DNA from: an uncultured Lachnospiraceae bacterium
GTDB lineage: Bacteria; Bacillota; Clostridia; Lachnospirales; Lachnospiraceae
Direction of reading: 5' to 3'
DNA length: 5,238 nucleotides
Assembly: GCA_947178115.1 (NCBI GenBank)
Contig: CAMWXF010000161.1
Coordinates: forward strand, 1-5,238
The notes under the pieces are model-generated. The model was not told the origin of the DNA. It ran no database searches and was given only the letters and a program-made list of their open reading frames with translations. Positions 1 through 4,480 of the stretch are shown here, one piece after another (within the stretch, counting starts at the first letter, position 1; each line of letters begins with the position of its first letter). The position numbers were made by a program, and so were the translations under genes.

Positions 1-27
1 ACCTATAATATTGTTGGCAGCAGTCCT

Positions 28-321
28 CTAATAACAATCATCCGCTACCAAATAATCAATCGCTTTCTTTATCCTTGCCATCTCATTATTGTATGTCCTA
101 TACGCCATATTCTTCGCTAACTCTACAGAATCATATTTCTCTGGTTGTAATCTCCTGAGACTTCCTTTACCAAAAATGTACAGAAGATATTTGTTTTCTT
201 TCGGTTCATGATTAACACGAAATTCTATCTTTATCCATCCGCACAAATTGATTTCACAATGGCTACATACAACCACACCATCTGATGTAATATCTTTCCA
301 TACTAATTCTTTGAATTCCAT
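28..321 (-). CDS. Hypothetical protein, 97 aa, last gene of the accessory cluster
   Basis: I do not recognise this protein. It is short, soluble-looking and mixed in charge, with no signal peptide or membrane segment. The N-terminal part holds a CSHC pair (Cys19 and Cys22) and a further Cys27. This could be half of a metal site, but no second Cys/His pair is obvious. The C-terminal part, about residues 66-94 (SVELAKNMAYRTYNNEMARI and on), looks helical and basic. The ATG lies 6 bases after the HU stop codon. The best ribosome site is the weak AGGGAAGAG inside the end of the HU gene, so translational coupling to HU is likely. The reading frame ends with TAG, and only 27 bases of window remain beyond it, with no start codon of another gene visible. 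The tight spacing makes it part of one transcript with the genes at 328-1309. Coding status is supported mainly by length and packing. Confidence 0.6.
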   Translation of the reverse strand: MEFKELVWKDITSDGVVVCSHCEINLCGWIKIEFRVNHEPKENKYLLYIFGKGSLRRLQPEKYDSVELAKNMAYRTYNNEMARIKKAIDYLVADDCY

Positions 322-327
322 ATGTAA

Positions 328-630
328 TTACTCTTCCCTTCGCATTTCCTCAATCCTGTCACCAATCAGTTCACTTGCATAAAACCTCATTTTCTTATGC
401 TCTGGTACGATACAATTTCCCCCACCAATAGGACTGTTGCTGCTGCAAATTCTCTCTTTATAAATCTTCATTTCAAATCTGCCAAATCCCTTTATCATTA
501 CCTTTTCATCTTCGCTCATACAATCCATAAGAGTTTCAATAAACAATTCAACTCCCTGTTTTGCTGCTTTCTTTGTAATACCGCCTTTTTCTGCCATCCT
601 GCTTATAAATTCTTTCTTCAATACTGCCAT
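328..630 (-). CDS. HU-family DNA-binding protein, divergent
   Basis: This is a 100-residue protein of the HU/IHF family, small dimeric proteins that bend DNA. The N-terminal helical dimerisation half spans about residues 4-45. The family hallmark GFGRFE is at 48-53, followed by the beta-arm (about 54-77) and a closing segment, VPEHKKMRFYASELI, at 75-89. The arm tip normally reads Arg-Asn-Pro-x-Thr-Gly. Here it reads Asn-Ser-Pro-Ile-Gly, so the proline that intercalates into DNA (Pro67) is kept while the surrounding residues differ. That points to an accessory or phage copy rather than the housekeeping HU. A good ribosome site (GGGAG, 7 bases before ATG) overlaps the stop of the upstream gp10-like gene; the two genes are 15 bases apart. 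Likely role by inference: condensing or bending the element's DNA, or assisting recombination. Confidence 0.88.
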   Translation of the reverse strand: MAVLKKEFISRMAEKGGITKKAAKQGVELFIETLMDCMSEDEKVMIKGFGRFEMKIYKERICSSNSPIGGGNCIVPEHKKMRFYASELIGDRIEEMRREE

Positions 631-645
631 AATACTTCTCCCTTC

Positions 646-1086
646 TTATGCTGCTCTTACTGATATTCCATGACTTTTCAGATATTCCACAGCCAACTTT
701 AAAAGCTCGCCATTATTGACTGTATTATCAATAGTGTCCTGCCATACATGAGGTTTATGATCTACTTCCATGCCACCATGTAAGCCTTCATCAGCCCACT
801 TTGCCACCTGATAACCTGTTACGCCTCTATAGCTGTTCAGAGAATCATAATCAATATATACACATGCCCTTACACCGCCTTTGTATGGGTGTGCATCCAC
901 TTTCACTGCTGAATAGAGAAAATCTTTTGTCCTCTGATAACTTGACGGATCATACTCTTTGTAGTAGTCTTCCAAGAAATAATTTAACGTTTCGTAAACT
1001 CTGTCTGCCTTTTTGTTGACCATGCCCATCATTACCGGCTGTAATGCCTTGTTAAGTTCTTTCATATTACTTACGTGTATTGCCAT
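646..1086 (-). CDS. HK97-gp10-like phage morphogenesis protein
   Basis: This 146-residue protein resembles the HK97 gp10 family of phage neck/tail-completion proteins, which sit at the head-tail junction of siphophage-type particles. The supporting pattern is an N-terminal helix (MKELNKALQPVM), then YDPSSYQRT at 45-53, LYSAVKV at 57-63, a beta strand VYIDY at 76-80, WADEGLHGG at 97-105, HVWQDT at 113-118 and a C-terminal helix. I assign it by recalled pattern, not by alignment. Its first 20 bases overlap the end of the cold-shock-domain gene, and its ribosome site (AAAGGA, 9 bases before ATG) lies inside that gene, so the two are probably translationally coupled. It is odd that no other structural phage gene (portal, connector, tail tube) is adjacent; both recognisable neighbours are nucleic-acid-binding proteins. 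It could be a structural remnant or a protein re-used by a satellite or decayed prophage. Confidence 0.72.
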   Translation of the reverse strand: MAIHVSNMKELNKALQPVMMGMVNKKADRVYETLNYFLEDYYKEYDPSSYQRTKDFLYSAVKVDAHPYKGGVRACVYIDYDSLNSYRGVTGYQVAKWADEGLHGGMEVDHKPHVWQDTIDNTVNNGELLKLAVEYLKSHGISVRAA

Positions 1087-1309
1087 GCTTGCGCTTCCTT
1101 TCCGGTGCTTCGATCACTACAACATTTCTTGCATTGTAATCACTCCTGTCATTCTGGAATGGTTTGAAGAATACATAATAACCAGAGTCTATATATTCCC
1201 CGTTCAGTTTTGAATAATGGATAAAGTATGTGTTACCATCTTCACCTCTGATAAACCCAAACTTTCTGTCATGGAAATATCTTGTTACATGTCCGTACAA
1301 TATTTTCAT
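1067..1309 (-). CDS. Cold-shock-domain protein, accessory type
   Basis: This is an 80-residue single-domain OB-fold protein of the cold-shock family, which binds single-stranded RNA or DNA. The RNP1-like motif KFGFIRG is at 16-22 and the RNP2-like motif YFIHYS at 28-33, giving the usual aromatic and basic binding face. The closing strand (RNVVVIEAP) is at 61-69. A basic tail, RKRKHGNTRK, at 71-80 goes beyond a standard 66-residue Csp. The sequence differs markedly from housekeeping CspA/CspB proteins, which usually start MxxGTVKWFN. The start is uncertain: the strong AAGGAGG is only one base from the ATG used here, while the in-frame TTG three codons later lies 10 bases away and would give a 77-residue product beginning MYGHV. 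It is the first gene of the accessory cluster. I found no convincing sigma-A promoter directly upstream. Confidence 0.85.
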   Translation of the reverse strand: MKILYGHVTRYFHDRKFGFIRGEDGNTYFIHYSKLNGEYIDSGYYVFFKPFQNDRSDYNARNVVVIEAPERKRKHGNTRK

Positions 1310-1310
1310 T

Positions 1311-1317
1311 CCTCCTT
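1311..1317 (-). promoter_or_regulatory. Ribosome binding site that questions the cold-shock-gene start
   Basis: A perfect AAGGAGG lies a single base from the ATG at 1307-1309, too close for normal initiation. The TTG codon at 1298-1300 is in frame and 10 bases from the site. This favours TTG as the true start, although ATG remains possible. Confidence 0.6.
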
Positions 1318-1410
1318 ATGGTTTGCTATTTGTTATCGCAATGAAATTGCTGTTTTAAGTTGCCGTGGATTTTGGTTATGAATATGTTTGCAAGTTACAT
1401 TTAGATACCC

Positions 1411-1430
1411 CTGTGACGCTCTGTGAGGCT
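1411..1430. repeat. Tandem 10-bp direct repeat, CTGTGAnGCT x 2
   Basis: CTGTGACGCT is followed at once by CTGTGAGGCT, 9 of 10 positions identical. The core CTGTGA recurs at 1465-1470 on the plus strand and, inverted as TCACAG, at 1735-1740. One helical turn between copies would place bound proteins on the same DNA face, as in binding sites for regulators, excisionases or integrase arms. No function is shown. Confidence 0.55.
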
Positions 1431-1487
1431 CATACAGACGTTTTAAGATTGTTTGTGGATATTTCTGTGATTTATTGTTAAACCACA

Positions 1488-1539
1488 TAAATAAGCCCTC
1501 TAGCAATCATATTACTACAACTGATAGAGGACTTATTTA
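1488..1539 (-). terminator. Long hairpin, possible bidirectional terminator or attenuator
   Basis: Arms at 1488-1505 and 1522-1539 form an 18-position stem around a 16-base loop. Read as minus-strand RNA it has 16 Watson-Crick pairs, one G-U pair and one U-C mismatch. On the plus strand the G-U becomes a C-A mismatch, so the minus-strand RNA is the better-paired form. The 5' side is A-rich (CUAAAUAAG) and the 3' side ends in CUUAUUUAU, a moderate U-rich tract. It lies upstream of the cold-shock gene and would lower read-through from the tRNA side. A second small inverted repeat, TTAGG-TGT-CCTAA, overlaps its edge at 1537-1549. Confidence 0.55.
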
Positions 1540-1577
1540 GGTGTCCTAACAAAATATGTAATTATCACGATGTACAG
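1533..1577 (-). other. Possible leader peptide running into the hairpin
   Basis: A good ribosome site, AAAGGAG at 1583-1589, precedes this frame by 5 bases if CTG at 1575-1577 is the start (14 codons). If GTG at 1566-1568 is used, the peptide has 11 codons and the site is 14 bases away. The TAA stop falls within the 5' arm of the hairpin at 1488-1539. There is no ATG start. It may be a leader peptide, or the stub of a gene whose coding part was lost; this is a weak call. Confidence 0.2.
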
Positions 1578-1613
1578 AACTTCTCCTTTCTTTGTATCCT
1601 TAACTCCTATGTT

Positions 1614-1637
1614 GTTCCCTCAAAGGTTCCCTCAAAT
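1614..1637. repeat. Tandem 12-bp direct repeat, GTTCCCTCAAA(G/T) x 2
   Basis: Two adjacent 12-base copies differ only at the last base. On the minus strand they lie in a short frame (ATG at 1658-1660, TAG at 1607-1609, 17 codons) in which the repeat encodes Phe-Glu-Gly-Thr twice, ending KFEGTFEGTT. This may be the degenerate C-terminal tail of a lost gene, or a protein-binding site near an attachment site. The frame has no visible ribosome site, so I do not call a gene. Confidence 0.6.
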
Positions 1638-1670
1638 TTTTCATGCCAGGATAAATTCATATCAGACAAA

Positions 1671-1715
1671 ATAAAAAATGCCACAAACCTCACACATTCA
1701 AGGTTTCCAGCATTT
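1671..1715 (-). terminator. Intrinsic terminator of tRNA-Glu
   Basis: In minus-strand RNA the outer stem pairs AAATGC with GCATTT (1710-1715 with 1676-1681) and the inner stem pairs AAACCT with AGGTTT (1701-1706 with 1685-1690). A 3 x 3 internal loop containing two possible G-U pairs separates them, and the terminal loop has 10 bases. The outer stem runs straight into TTTTTTATTTT. It begins about 30 bases after the tRNA 3' end, in the right orientation to end that transcript and insulate the accessory cluster from it. Confidence 0.8.
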
Positions 1716-1744
1716 CATCGGGTTGGGCTGTTATTCACAGTCAA

Positions 1745-1816
1745 CAGCTCGTAGGGGAATCGAACCCCTGTTTCCGCCGTGAGAGGGCGGCGTCTTAACC
1801 GCTTGACCAACGAGCC
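1745..1816 (-). tRNA. tRNA-Glu, anticodon CTC
   Basis: The 72-base minus-strand sequence folds as a full cloverleaf: a 7-bp acceptor (GGCTCGT with ACGAGCT) and a D arm GTC...GAC with loop AAGCGGTTAA. The anticodon stem is CCGCC/GGCGG with loop CTCTCAC, giving anticodon CTC, which reads GAG. A 4-base variable region precedes the T arm AGGGG-TTCGATT-CCCCT. The discriminator base is G and no CCA is encoded, so CCA must be added after transcription. The first acceptor pair is G1-U72, a wobble where a Watson-Crick pair is usual. The gene is flanked by its own promoter and terminator and is the likely boundary between core and accessory DNA. Confidence 0.95.
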
Positions 1817-1835
1817 ATCTGTTTGACACTTGCTT

Positions 1836-1864
1836 ATTCTATTATATTTCCGAAGAGATTGCAA
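1836..1864 (-). promoter_or_regulatory. Sigma-A promoter of tRNA-Glu
   Basis: The -35 box TTGCAA (1859-1864) and -10 box TAGAAT (1836-1841) are separated by 17 bases. Transcription would start near 1828-1830, about a dozen bases before the mature tRNA. An A+T-rich tract lies just upstream (1865-1890). I see no intrinsic terminator in the right orientation between the end of the ATPase gene (1946) and this promoter, so some importer transcripts may also read through the tRNA. Confidence 0.7.
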
Positions 1865-1945
1865 GTACTTTTTTTATTTTCTTGTGAAATTTTTCTCAGC
1901 TTTGTCCAAGCCGATACTTCCAACCGGATTTTTCTTCCGTACGGA

Positions 1946-2713
1946 TTACAGTACCTTACTCAGGAAATCGATTGTACGCGCCTCTTTCGGATGATTTAAC
2001 ACCTCATCAGGCGTACCTTCTTCCACAATATAACCGCCTTCCATGAAAATGACACGGCTTGCCACCTCGCGGGCGAAACCGATCTCGTGCGTCACGACCA
2101 CCATGGTCATGCCTTCTCTCGCAAGCTCCTTCATAACCGCCAGCACTTCGCCCACCATCTCCGGGTCGAGTGCGCTGGTAGGCTCGTCAAAAAGCATGAT
2201 ATCAGGATTCATCTCAAGCGCTCTCGCGATCGCCACACGCTGCTTCTGTCCTCCGGAGAGCTGGCTCGGATACGCCTCCGCACGATCCCCTAAACCGACG
2301 CGCTCTAAGAGCTGCTGCGCCTTGACTTTCGCCTCTTCCTTAGACAGCGTCTTTAAATGCACTGGCGCAAGCGTCATATTCTTCATAACATTCAGATGGT
2401 TGAACAGATTAAAGTGCTGGAACACCATGCCGATATTCTCGCGCACTTTATTGATATCAGTGTGCTTATCCGTCACGTCCTGCCCGTCTATGATGATCTG
2501 TCCGGAGGTTACCTTTTCCAACTGGTTCAGACAGCGCAGGAGCGTGGATTTACCGCTGCCGGAAGGTCCGATCAGCACGACGACCTCTCCCTCTGCCACA
2601 TCCAGACTAATATCCTTAAGCACTTCCAGCGAACCGAAATTCTTTTTCAGATTTCTGACCTGAATCTTATTCTGCGGGGAGTTATCTCCACCAGAAATTC
2701 TGTTATCTGCCAC
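1946..2713 (-). CDS. Polar amino acid ABC importer, ATP-binding protein (GlnQ/HisP type)
   Basis: This 255-residue nucleotide-binding subunit powers uptake of a polar amino acid across the cytoplasmic membrane. All ATPase motifs are intact: Walker [10 protein letters not shown] at 49-57, Q-loop Gln99, signature LSGGQ at 152-156, Walker B IMLFDE at 172-177 and switch His209. The [17 protein letters not shown] and VVTHEIGFA wording is typical of the polar amino acid transport (PAAT) subfamily. The N-terminal 15 residues or so ([14 protein letters not shown]) extend beyond the usual start of the domain. The start codon is GTG, supported by GGAGG 7 bases upstream; the next in-frame ATG is deep inside the domain. 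The gene overlaps the permease by 11 bases, showing translational coupling. The substrate cannot be read from this subunit. Glutamine, glutamate, cystine, arginine and histidine transporters all share this architecture, so I give no symbol. Confidence 0.95.
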   Translation of the reverse strand: MADNRISGGDNSPQNKIQVRNLKKNFGSLEVLKDISLDVAEGEVVVLIGPSGSGKSTLLRCLNQLEKVTSGQIIIDGQDVTDKHTDINKVRENIGMVFQHFNLFNHLNVMKNMTLAPVHLKTLSKEEAKVKAQQLLERVGLGDRAEAYPSQLSGGQKQRVAIARALEMNPDIMLFDEPTSALDPEMVGEVLAVMKELAREGMTMVVVTHEIGFAREVASRVIFMEGGYIVEEGTPDEVLNHPKEARTIDFLSKVL

Positions 2714-3371
2714 GGTTCACCCTCCTCTCTATCTTCTTGGAAACCTTACTGAGCGTAATGATCACCACCATATACATGATACCGACGATTGCCCATGTCT
2801 CCAGACACTTCATCGTATTACCCATAATCGTCTTGCCCACATTGACAAGCTCCGGGAAACCGATAACAGACAGGATCGAGCTGTCTTTGAGTGTAATGAT
2901 AAACTGATTAATAATAGAAGGGATCATCGTACGAATCGCCTGCGGCACTACGATCAACGCCATACCCGCACTGTAGGACAATCCTAAGCTTCTGCCGGCC
3001 TCCATCTGTCCCCTGTCCACGCTCTGGATACCCGCGCGAATGATCTCCGCCATATAGGCACCGCAGTTCATGGACAGTGCAATCGTACCCGCCTGCAAAG
3101 CATTCATTCGAAACCCTGTAATGCCGATACTCTGAATCCCCGCAGGAATACCGAAATAAATAAAATACGCCAATACGATTAACGGTACACCCCGCACCGC
3201 ATCCACATAGATCGTGCCGATCAGGTTAAGCACCCTGTTGTGTCCCACATTCATCAATCCGAAGATCATGCCTATTATCATCGCAAATATTAAAGAAAGC
3301 CCGGTCAGCAGAATCGTCTGTCCGAGTGCTCTGATCAGCATGGAACCGTATGTCTGTATTAACGTCATCAT
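2703..3371 (-). CDS. Polar amino acid ABC importer, permease (HisM/GlnP type)
   Basis: This 222-residue integral membrane protein forms the translocation channel, probably as a homodimer since no second permease gene is adjacent. Hydrophobic segments lie at about 15-39, 50-75, 92-112, 135-155 and 188-208, matching the five-helix PAAT permease fold. The cytoplasmic EAA loop that docks on the ATPase is clear from about residue 124 (EAGRSLGLS, then [12 protein letters not shown] at 140-151). The [14 protein letters not shown] segment near 57-70 and [14 protein letters not shown] near 102-115 are family hallmarks. The first of two adjacent ATGs is chosen, with GGAG 10 bases upstream. A short basic tail ([11 protein letters not shown]) faces the cytoplasm by the positive-inside rule. 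It lies 111 bases after the receptor gene, with a strong hairpin between them, and overlaps the ATPase gene by 11 bases. Confidence 0.94.
   Translation of the reverse strand: MMTLIQTYGSMLIRALGQTILLTGLSLIFAMIIGMIFGLMNVGHNRVLNLIGTIYVDAVRGVPLIVLAYFIYFGIPAGIQSIGITGFRMNALQAGTIALSMNCGAYMAEIIRAGIQSVDRGQMEAGRSLGLSYSAGMALIVVPQAIRTMIPSIINQFIITLKDSSILSVIGFPELVNVGKTIMGNTMKCLETWAIVGIMYMVVIITLSKVSKKIERRVNRGR
2721..2726 (-). promoter_or_regulatory. Ribosome binding site fixing the GTG start of the ATPase
   Basis: AGGAGG lies inside the end of the permease gene, 7 bases before the GTG at 2711-2713. No in-frame ATG is available before the core of the ATPase domain, so GTG is the start. Confidence 0.8.
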
Positions 3372-3430
3372 AGGGCAGTATCTCCTTCTTCCGTTTGACT
3401 TATCATCGATAGACAGCCGGAAAGTGCATG

Positions 3431-3459
3431 TTCCTGCCGGTATATGCTACCGGCAGGAA
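3431..3459 (-). other. Intercistronic hairpin between receptor and permease genes
   Basis: A perfect 12-bp G+C-rich stem (TTCCTGCCGGTA with TACCGGCAGGAA) closes a 5-base loop, 23 bases after the receptor stop codon. No U-tract follows on the minus strand, so it is not a standard intrinsic terminator. By analogy with other binding-protein operons, it probably blocks 3' exonucleases and stabilises the upstream receptor mRNA, or partly stops transcription, giving more receptor than permease. Confidence 0.75.
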
Positions 3460-3482
3460 TATATCACATCATCCTGTTACAA

Positions 3483-4307
3483 TTATTCGCCTAAATATTT
3501 CTTAAGAATCTCGTCGTACTTACCGTTTGCCTTGATGTTTGCAAGTCCGGTATTGAACATATCAAGCAGCTCCTGATTGTCCGTATTCATGATTGCAAAG
3601 CCGTAAGGCGCACCGTCGCTTTCCATGCCGTCCGGAATCGTAAGCGCAAGACCGCCAACCTTGATGGAGTCAGCCATAATCGGCGTATCTTCCACACATG
3701 CCGCGGAATTGCCTAAGATAACGTCCTGATACATGGTCGGTGAATCCTCAAACACGGTTGTGGTAAAACCATACTCGTCCTTCAGGCTGTTGGCAAAGTC
3801 CATACCCGCCGTACCATTCTTAACCGCTACATTCTTGCCTGCCAGATCCTCAAACCCTTTGATATCACTTCCATCAGGAAGAACAAATGTCTGTGTTGCG
3901 TTATAATATCCGTCGGAGAAGATCCAGCCGGAGTCAATACGTTCCTGCTTGATGGTTGCTCCCGCAATGATCGCATCCGCCTGACCGGACTGTACTGCTG
4001 CCACTGCCGCATCCCAGCCCAGACTGTTCAGTTCATACTGGAATCCCTGATCTTCCGCGATTGCTGCCAGAATATCCACATCGATTCCTACAAATTCACC
4101 CTGCTCATTGGTGAACTCAAACGGACGGAACACGGTATCCGTGGCAACGATCCACACCTTATCGCTTGTCGAAGCTGCTGCTTCCCCGTCCTGTGCCGTA
4201 TCTGCTGCACCATTCGTGTCAGCCTGTGCCGATCCGTTATCGGAACCGCATGCTGTCATGCTAAGCGCCATGCAGCCGATCAAAGCCATTGCTAATAATT
4301 TTTTCAT
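3483..4307 (-). CDS. Polar amino acid ABC importer, substrate-binding lipoprotein (SBP_bac_3 family)
   Basis: This 274-residue extracytoplasmic receptor captures the amino acid and delivers it to the permease. It starts with a type II signal peptide (MKKLLAMALIGCMALSMTAC) in which Cys20 is the lipidated residue; Met at -3 is slightly atypical. Residues 21-49 form an Ala/Ser/Asp/Gly-rich linker. The bilobed domain follows, with FRPFEF at 60-65, GEFVGIDVDILAAIA at 70-84, ATIKQER at 117-123 and FSDGYY at 130-135. Arg123 is the position that normally holds the substrate alpha-carboxylate. The second lobe has KNGTAG at 163-168 and VEDTP at 205-209, where Asp207 is the likely partner of the alpha-amino group. 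Substrate specificity is not decidable by eye. The ribosome site GGGAGG is 5 bases from ATG. It is the first gene of the importer operon, downstream of the promoter at 4396-4424. Confidence 0.95.
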   Translation of the reverse strand: MKKLLAMALIGCMALSMTACGSDNGSAQADTNGAADTAQDGEAAASTSDKVWIVATDTVFRPFEFTNEQGEFVGIDVDILAAIAEDQGFQYELNSLGWDAAVAAVQSGQADAIIAGATIKQERIDSGWIFSDGYYNATQTFVLPDGSDIKGFEDLAGKNVAVKNGTAGMDFANSLKDEYGFTTTVFEDSPTMYQDVILGNSAACVEDTPIMADSIKVGGLALTIPDGMESDGAPYGFAIMNTDNQELLDMFNTGLANIKANGKYDEILKKYLGE

Positions 4308-4345
4308 AATATCCTCCCTTTCTGTGGCATATGCCCATTAACACG

Positions 4346-4381
4346 AAAGACGATGTAAGTATGTTAAGTTACACCGTCTTT
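4346..4381 (-). promoter_or_regulatory. 5'-leader stem-loop of the importer operon
   Basis: In the minus-strand RNA, arms of 13 bases (4369-4381 with 4346-4358) pair around a 10-base loop with 12 Watson-Crick pairs and one G-U pair. It sits a few bases after the predicted transcription start and about 40 bases before the receptor ATG. The downstream side has only UUU, so termination would be weak. It may stabilise the 5' end or serve in attenuation. It does not resemble a riboswitch class I know. Confidence 0.6.
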
Positions 4382-4395
4382 GATGTCCATTCATT

Positions 4396-4424
4396 AGTAT
4401 ATGGATTTTTAATGTGCTTGTCAA
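4396..4424 (-). promoter_or_regulatory. Sigma-A promoter of the amino acid importer operon
   Basis: The -35 box is a perfect TTGACA (4419-4424). It is spaced exactly 17 bases from TATACT (4396-4401), which matches the -10 consensus at five of six positions. Transcription would start near 4388-4390, giving a leader of about 80 bases before the receptor gene. This near-consensus strength suggests that expression is limited by a repressor, in line with the palindrome over the -35 box. Confidence 0.88.
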
Positions 4425-4431
4425 GCACATT
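4411..4431. promoter_or_regulatory. Probable operator: 21-bp perfect palindrome over the -35 box
   Basis: Two 10-base arms, AATGTGCTTG and CAAGCACATT, flank one central base with no mismatch. The -35 box of the importer promoter lies at its centre, so a dimeric repressor bound here would exclude RNA polymerase. No regulator gene is in the window. The family is unknown. Confidence 0.7.
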
Positions 4432-4439
4432 GTATACAA
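4430..4439. promoter_or_regulatory. Second palindrome, TTGTATACAA, upstream of the -35 box
   Basis: A perfect 10-bp palindrome shares its first two bases with the end of the 21-bp operator. The GTATAC-centred form resembles sites bound by some GntR-family regulators, but ten bases is short and chance cannot be excluded. Its place just upstream of -35 would suit an activator or a co-operating repressor. Confidence 0.35.
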
Positions 4440-4480
4440 CAATACACCAATGCAATCCTCTTTTGGAAATATCTTTTACG

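Larger units (their letters stand above)
1310..1744. other. 435-base non-coding boundary region between accessory cluster and tRNA-Glu
   Basis: No gene of convincing length is present on either strand. Read from the tRNA side on the minus strand, the region holds the tRNA terminator (1671-1715), a 2 x 12 bp tandem repeat (1614-1637) and an unused-looking ribosome site, AAAGGAG (1583-1589). It then has a possible 11-14-codon leader peptide ending at 1533, a long hairpin (1488-1539) and a 2 x 10 bp tandem repeat (1411-1430). A short inverted repeat, GCAAT-GAA-ATTGC, lies at 1339-1351, just upstream of the cold-shock gene. I see no integrase or excisionase gene here. The density of repeats next to a tRNA fits the end of an integrated element, or what is left after one decayed. 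Confidence 0.5.

Noticed and set aside
397..1213. Plus-strand frames of 66-88 codons opposite the accessory genes
   Set aside because: They overlap minus-strand genes that have family motifs and ribosome sites; they look like antisense frames of A+T-rich DNA.
1310..1410. Search for a sigma-A promoter directly upstream of the accessory operon
   Set aside because: The best pair (TTAAAA, 17 bases, TAACAA) matches the -10 consensus too poorly to report.
1865..1905. T-rich stretch downstream of the importer operon, considered as its terminator
   Set aside because: The T-run is on the plus strand; on the transcribed minus strand it reads as A-rich, and no good stem precedes a U-tract.
2043..2752. 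Long open frames on the plus strand opposite the ATPase gene (206 and 131 codons)
   Set aside because: They are antisense shadows of a gene with every ATPase motif intact, have no ribosome site and show no recognisable domain.
3827..4012. 61-codon frame on the minus strand inside the receptor gene
   Set aside because: It is an alternative frame of a well-supported solute-binding protein, with no independent evidence.
4340..4395. 18-codon frame starting beside the importer transcription start
   Set aside because: It would be nearly leaderless, has no ribosome site and is explained by the leader stem-loop.
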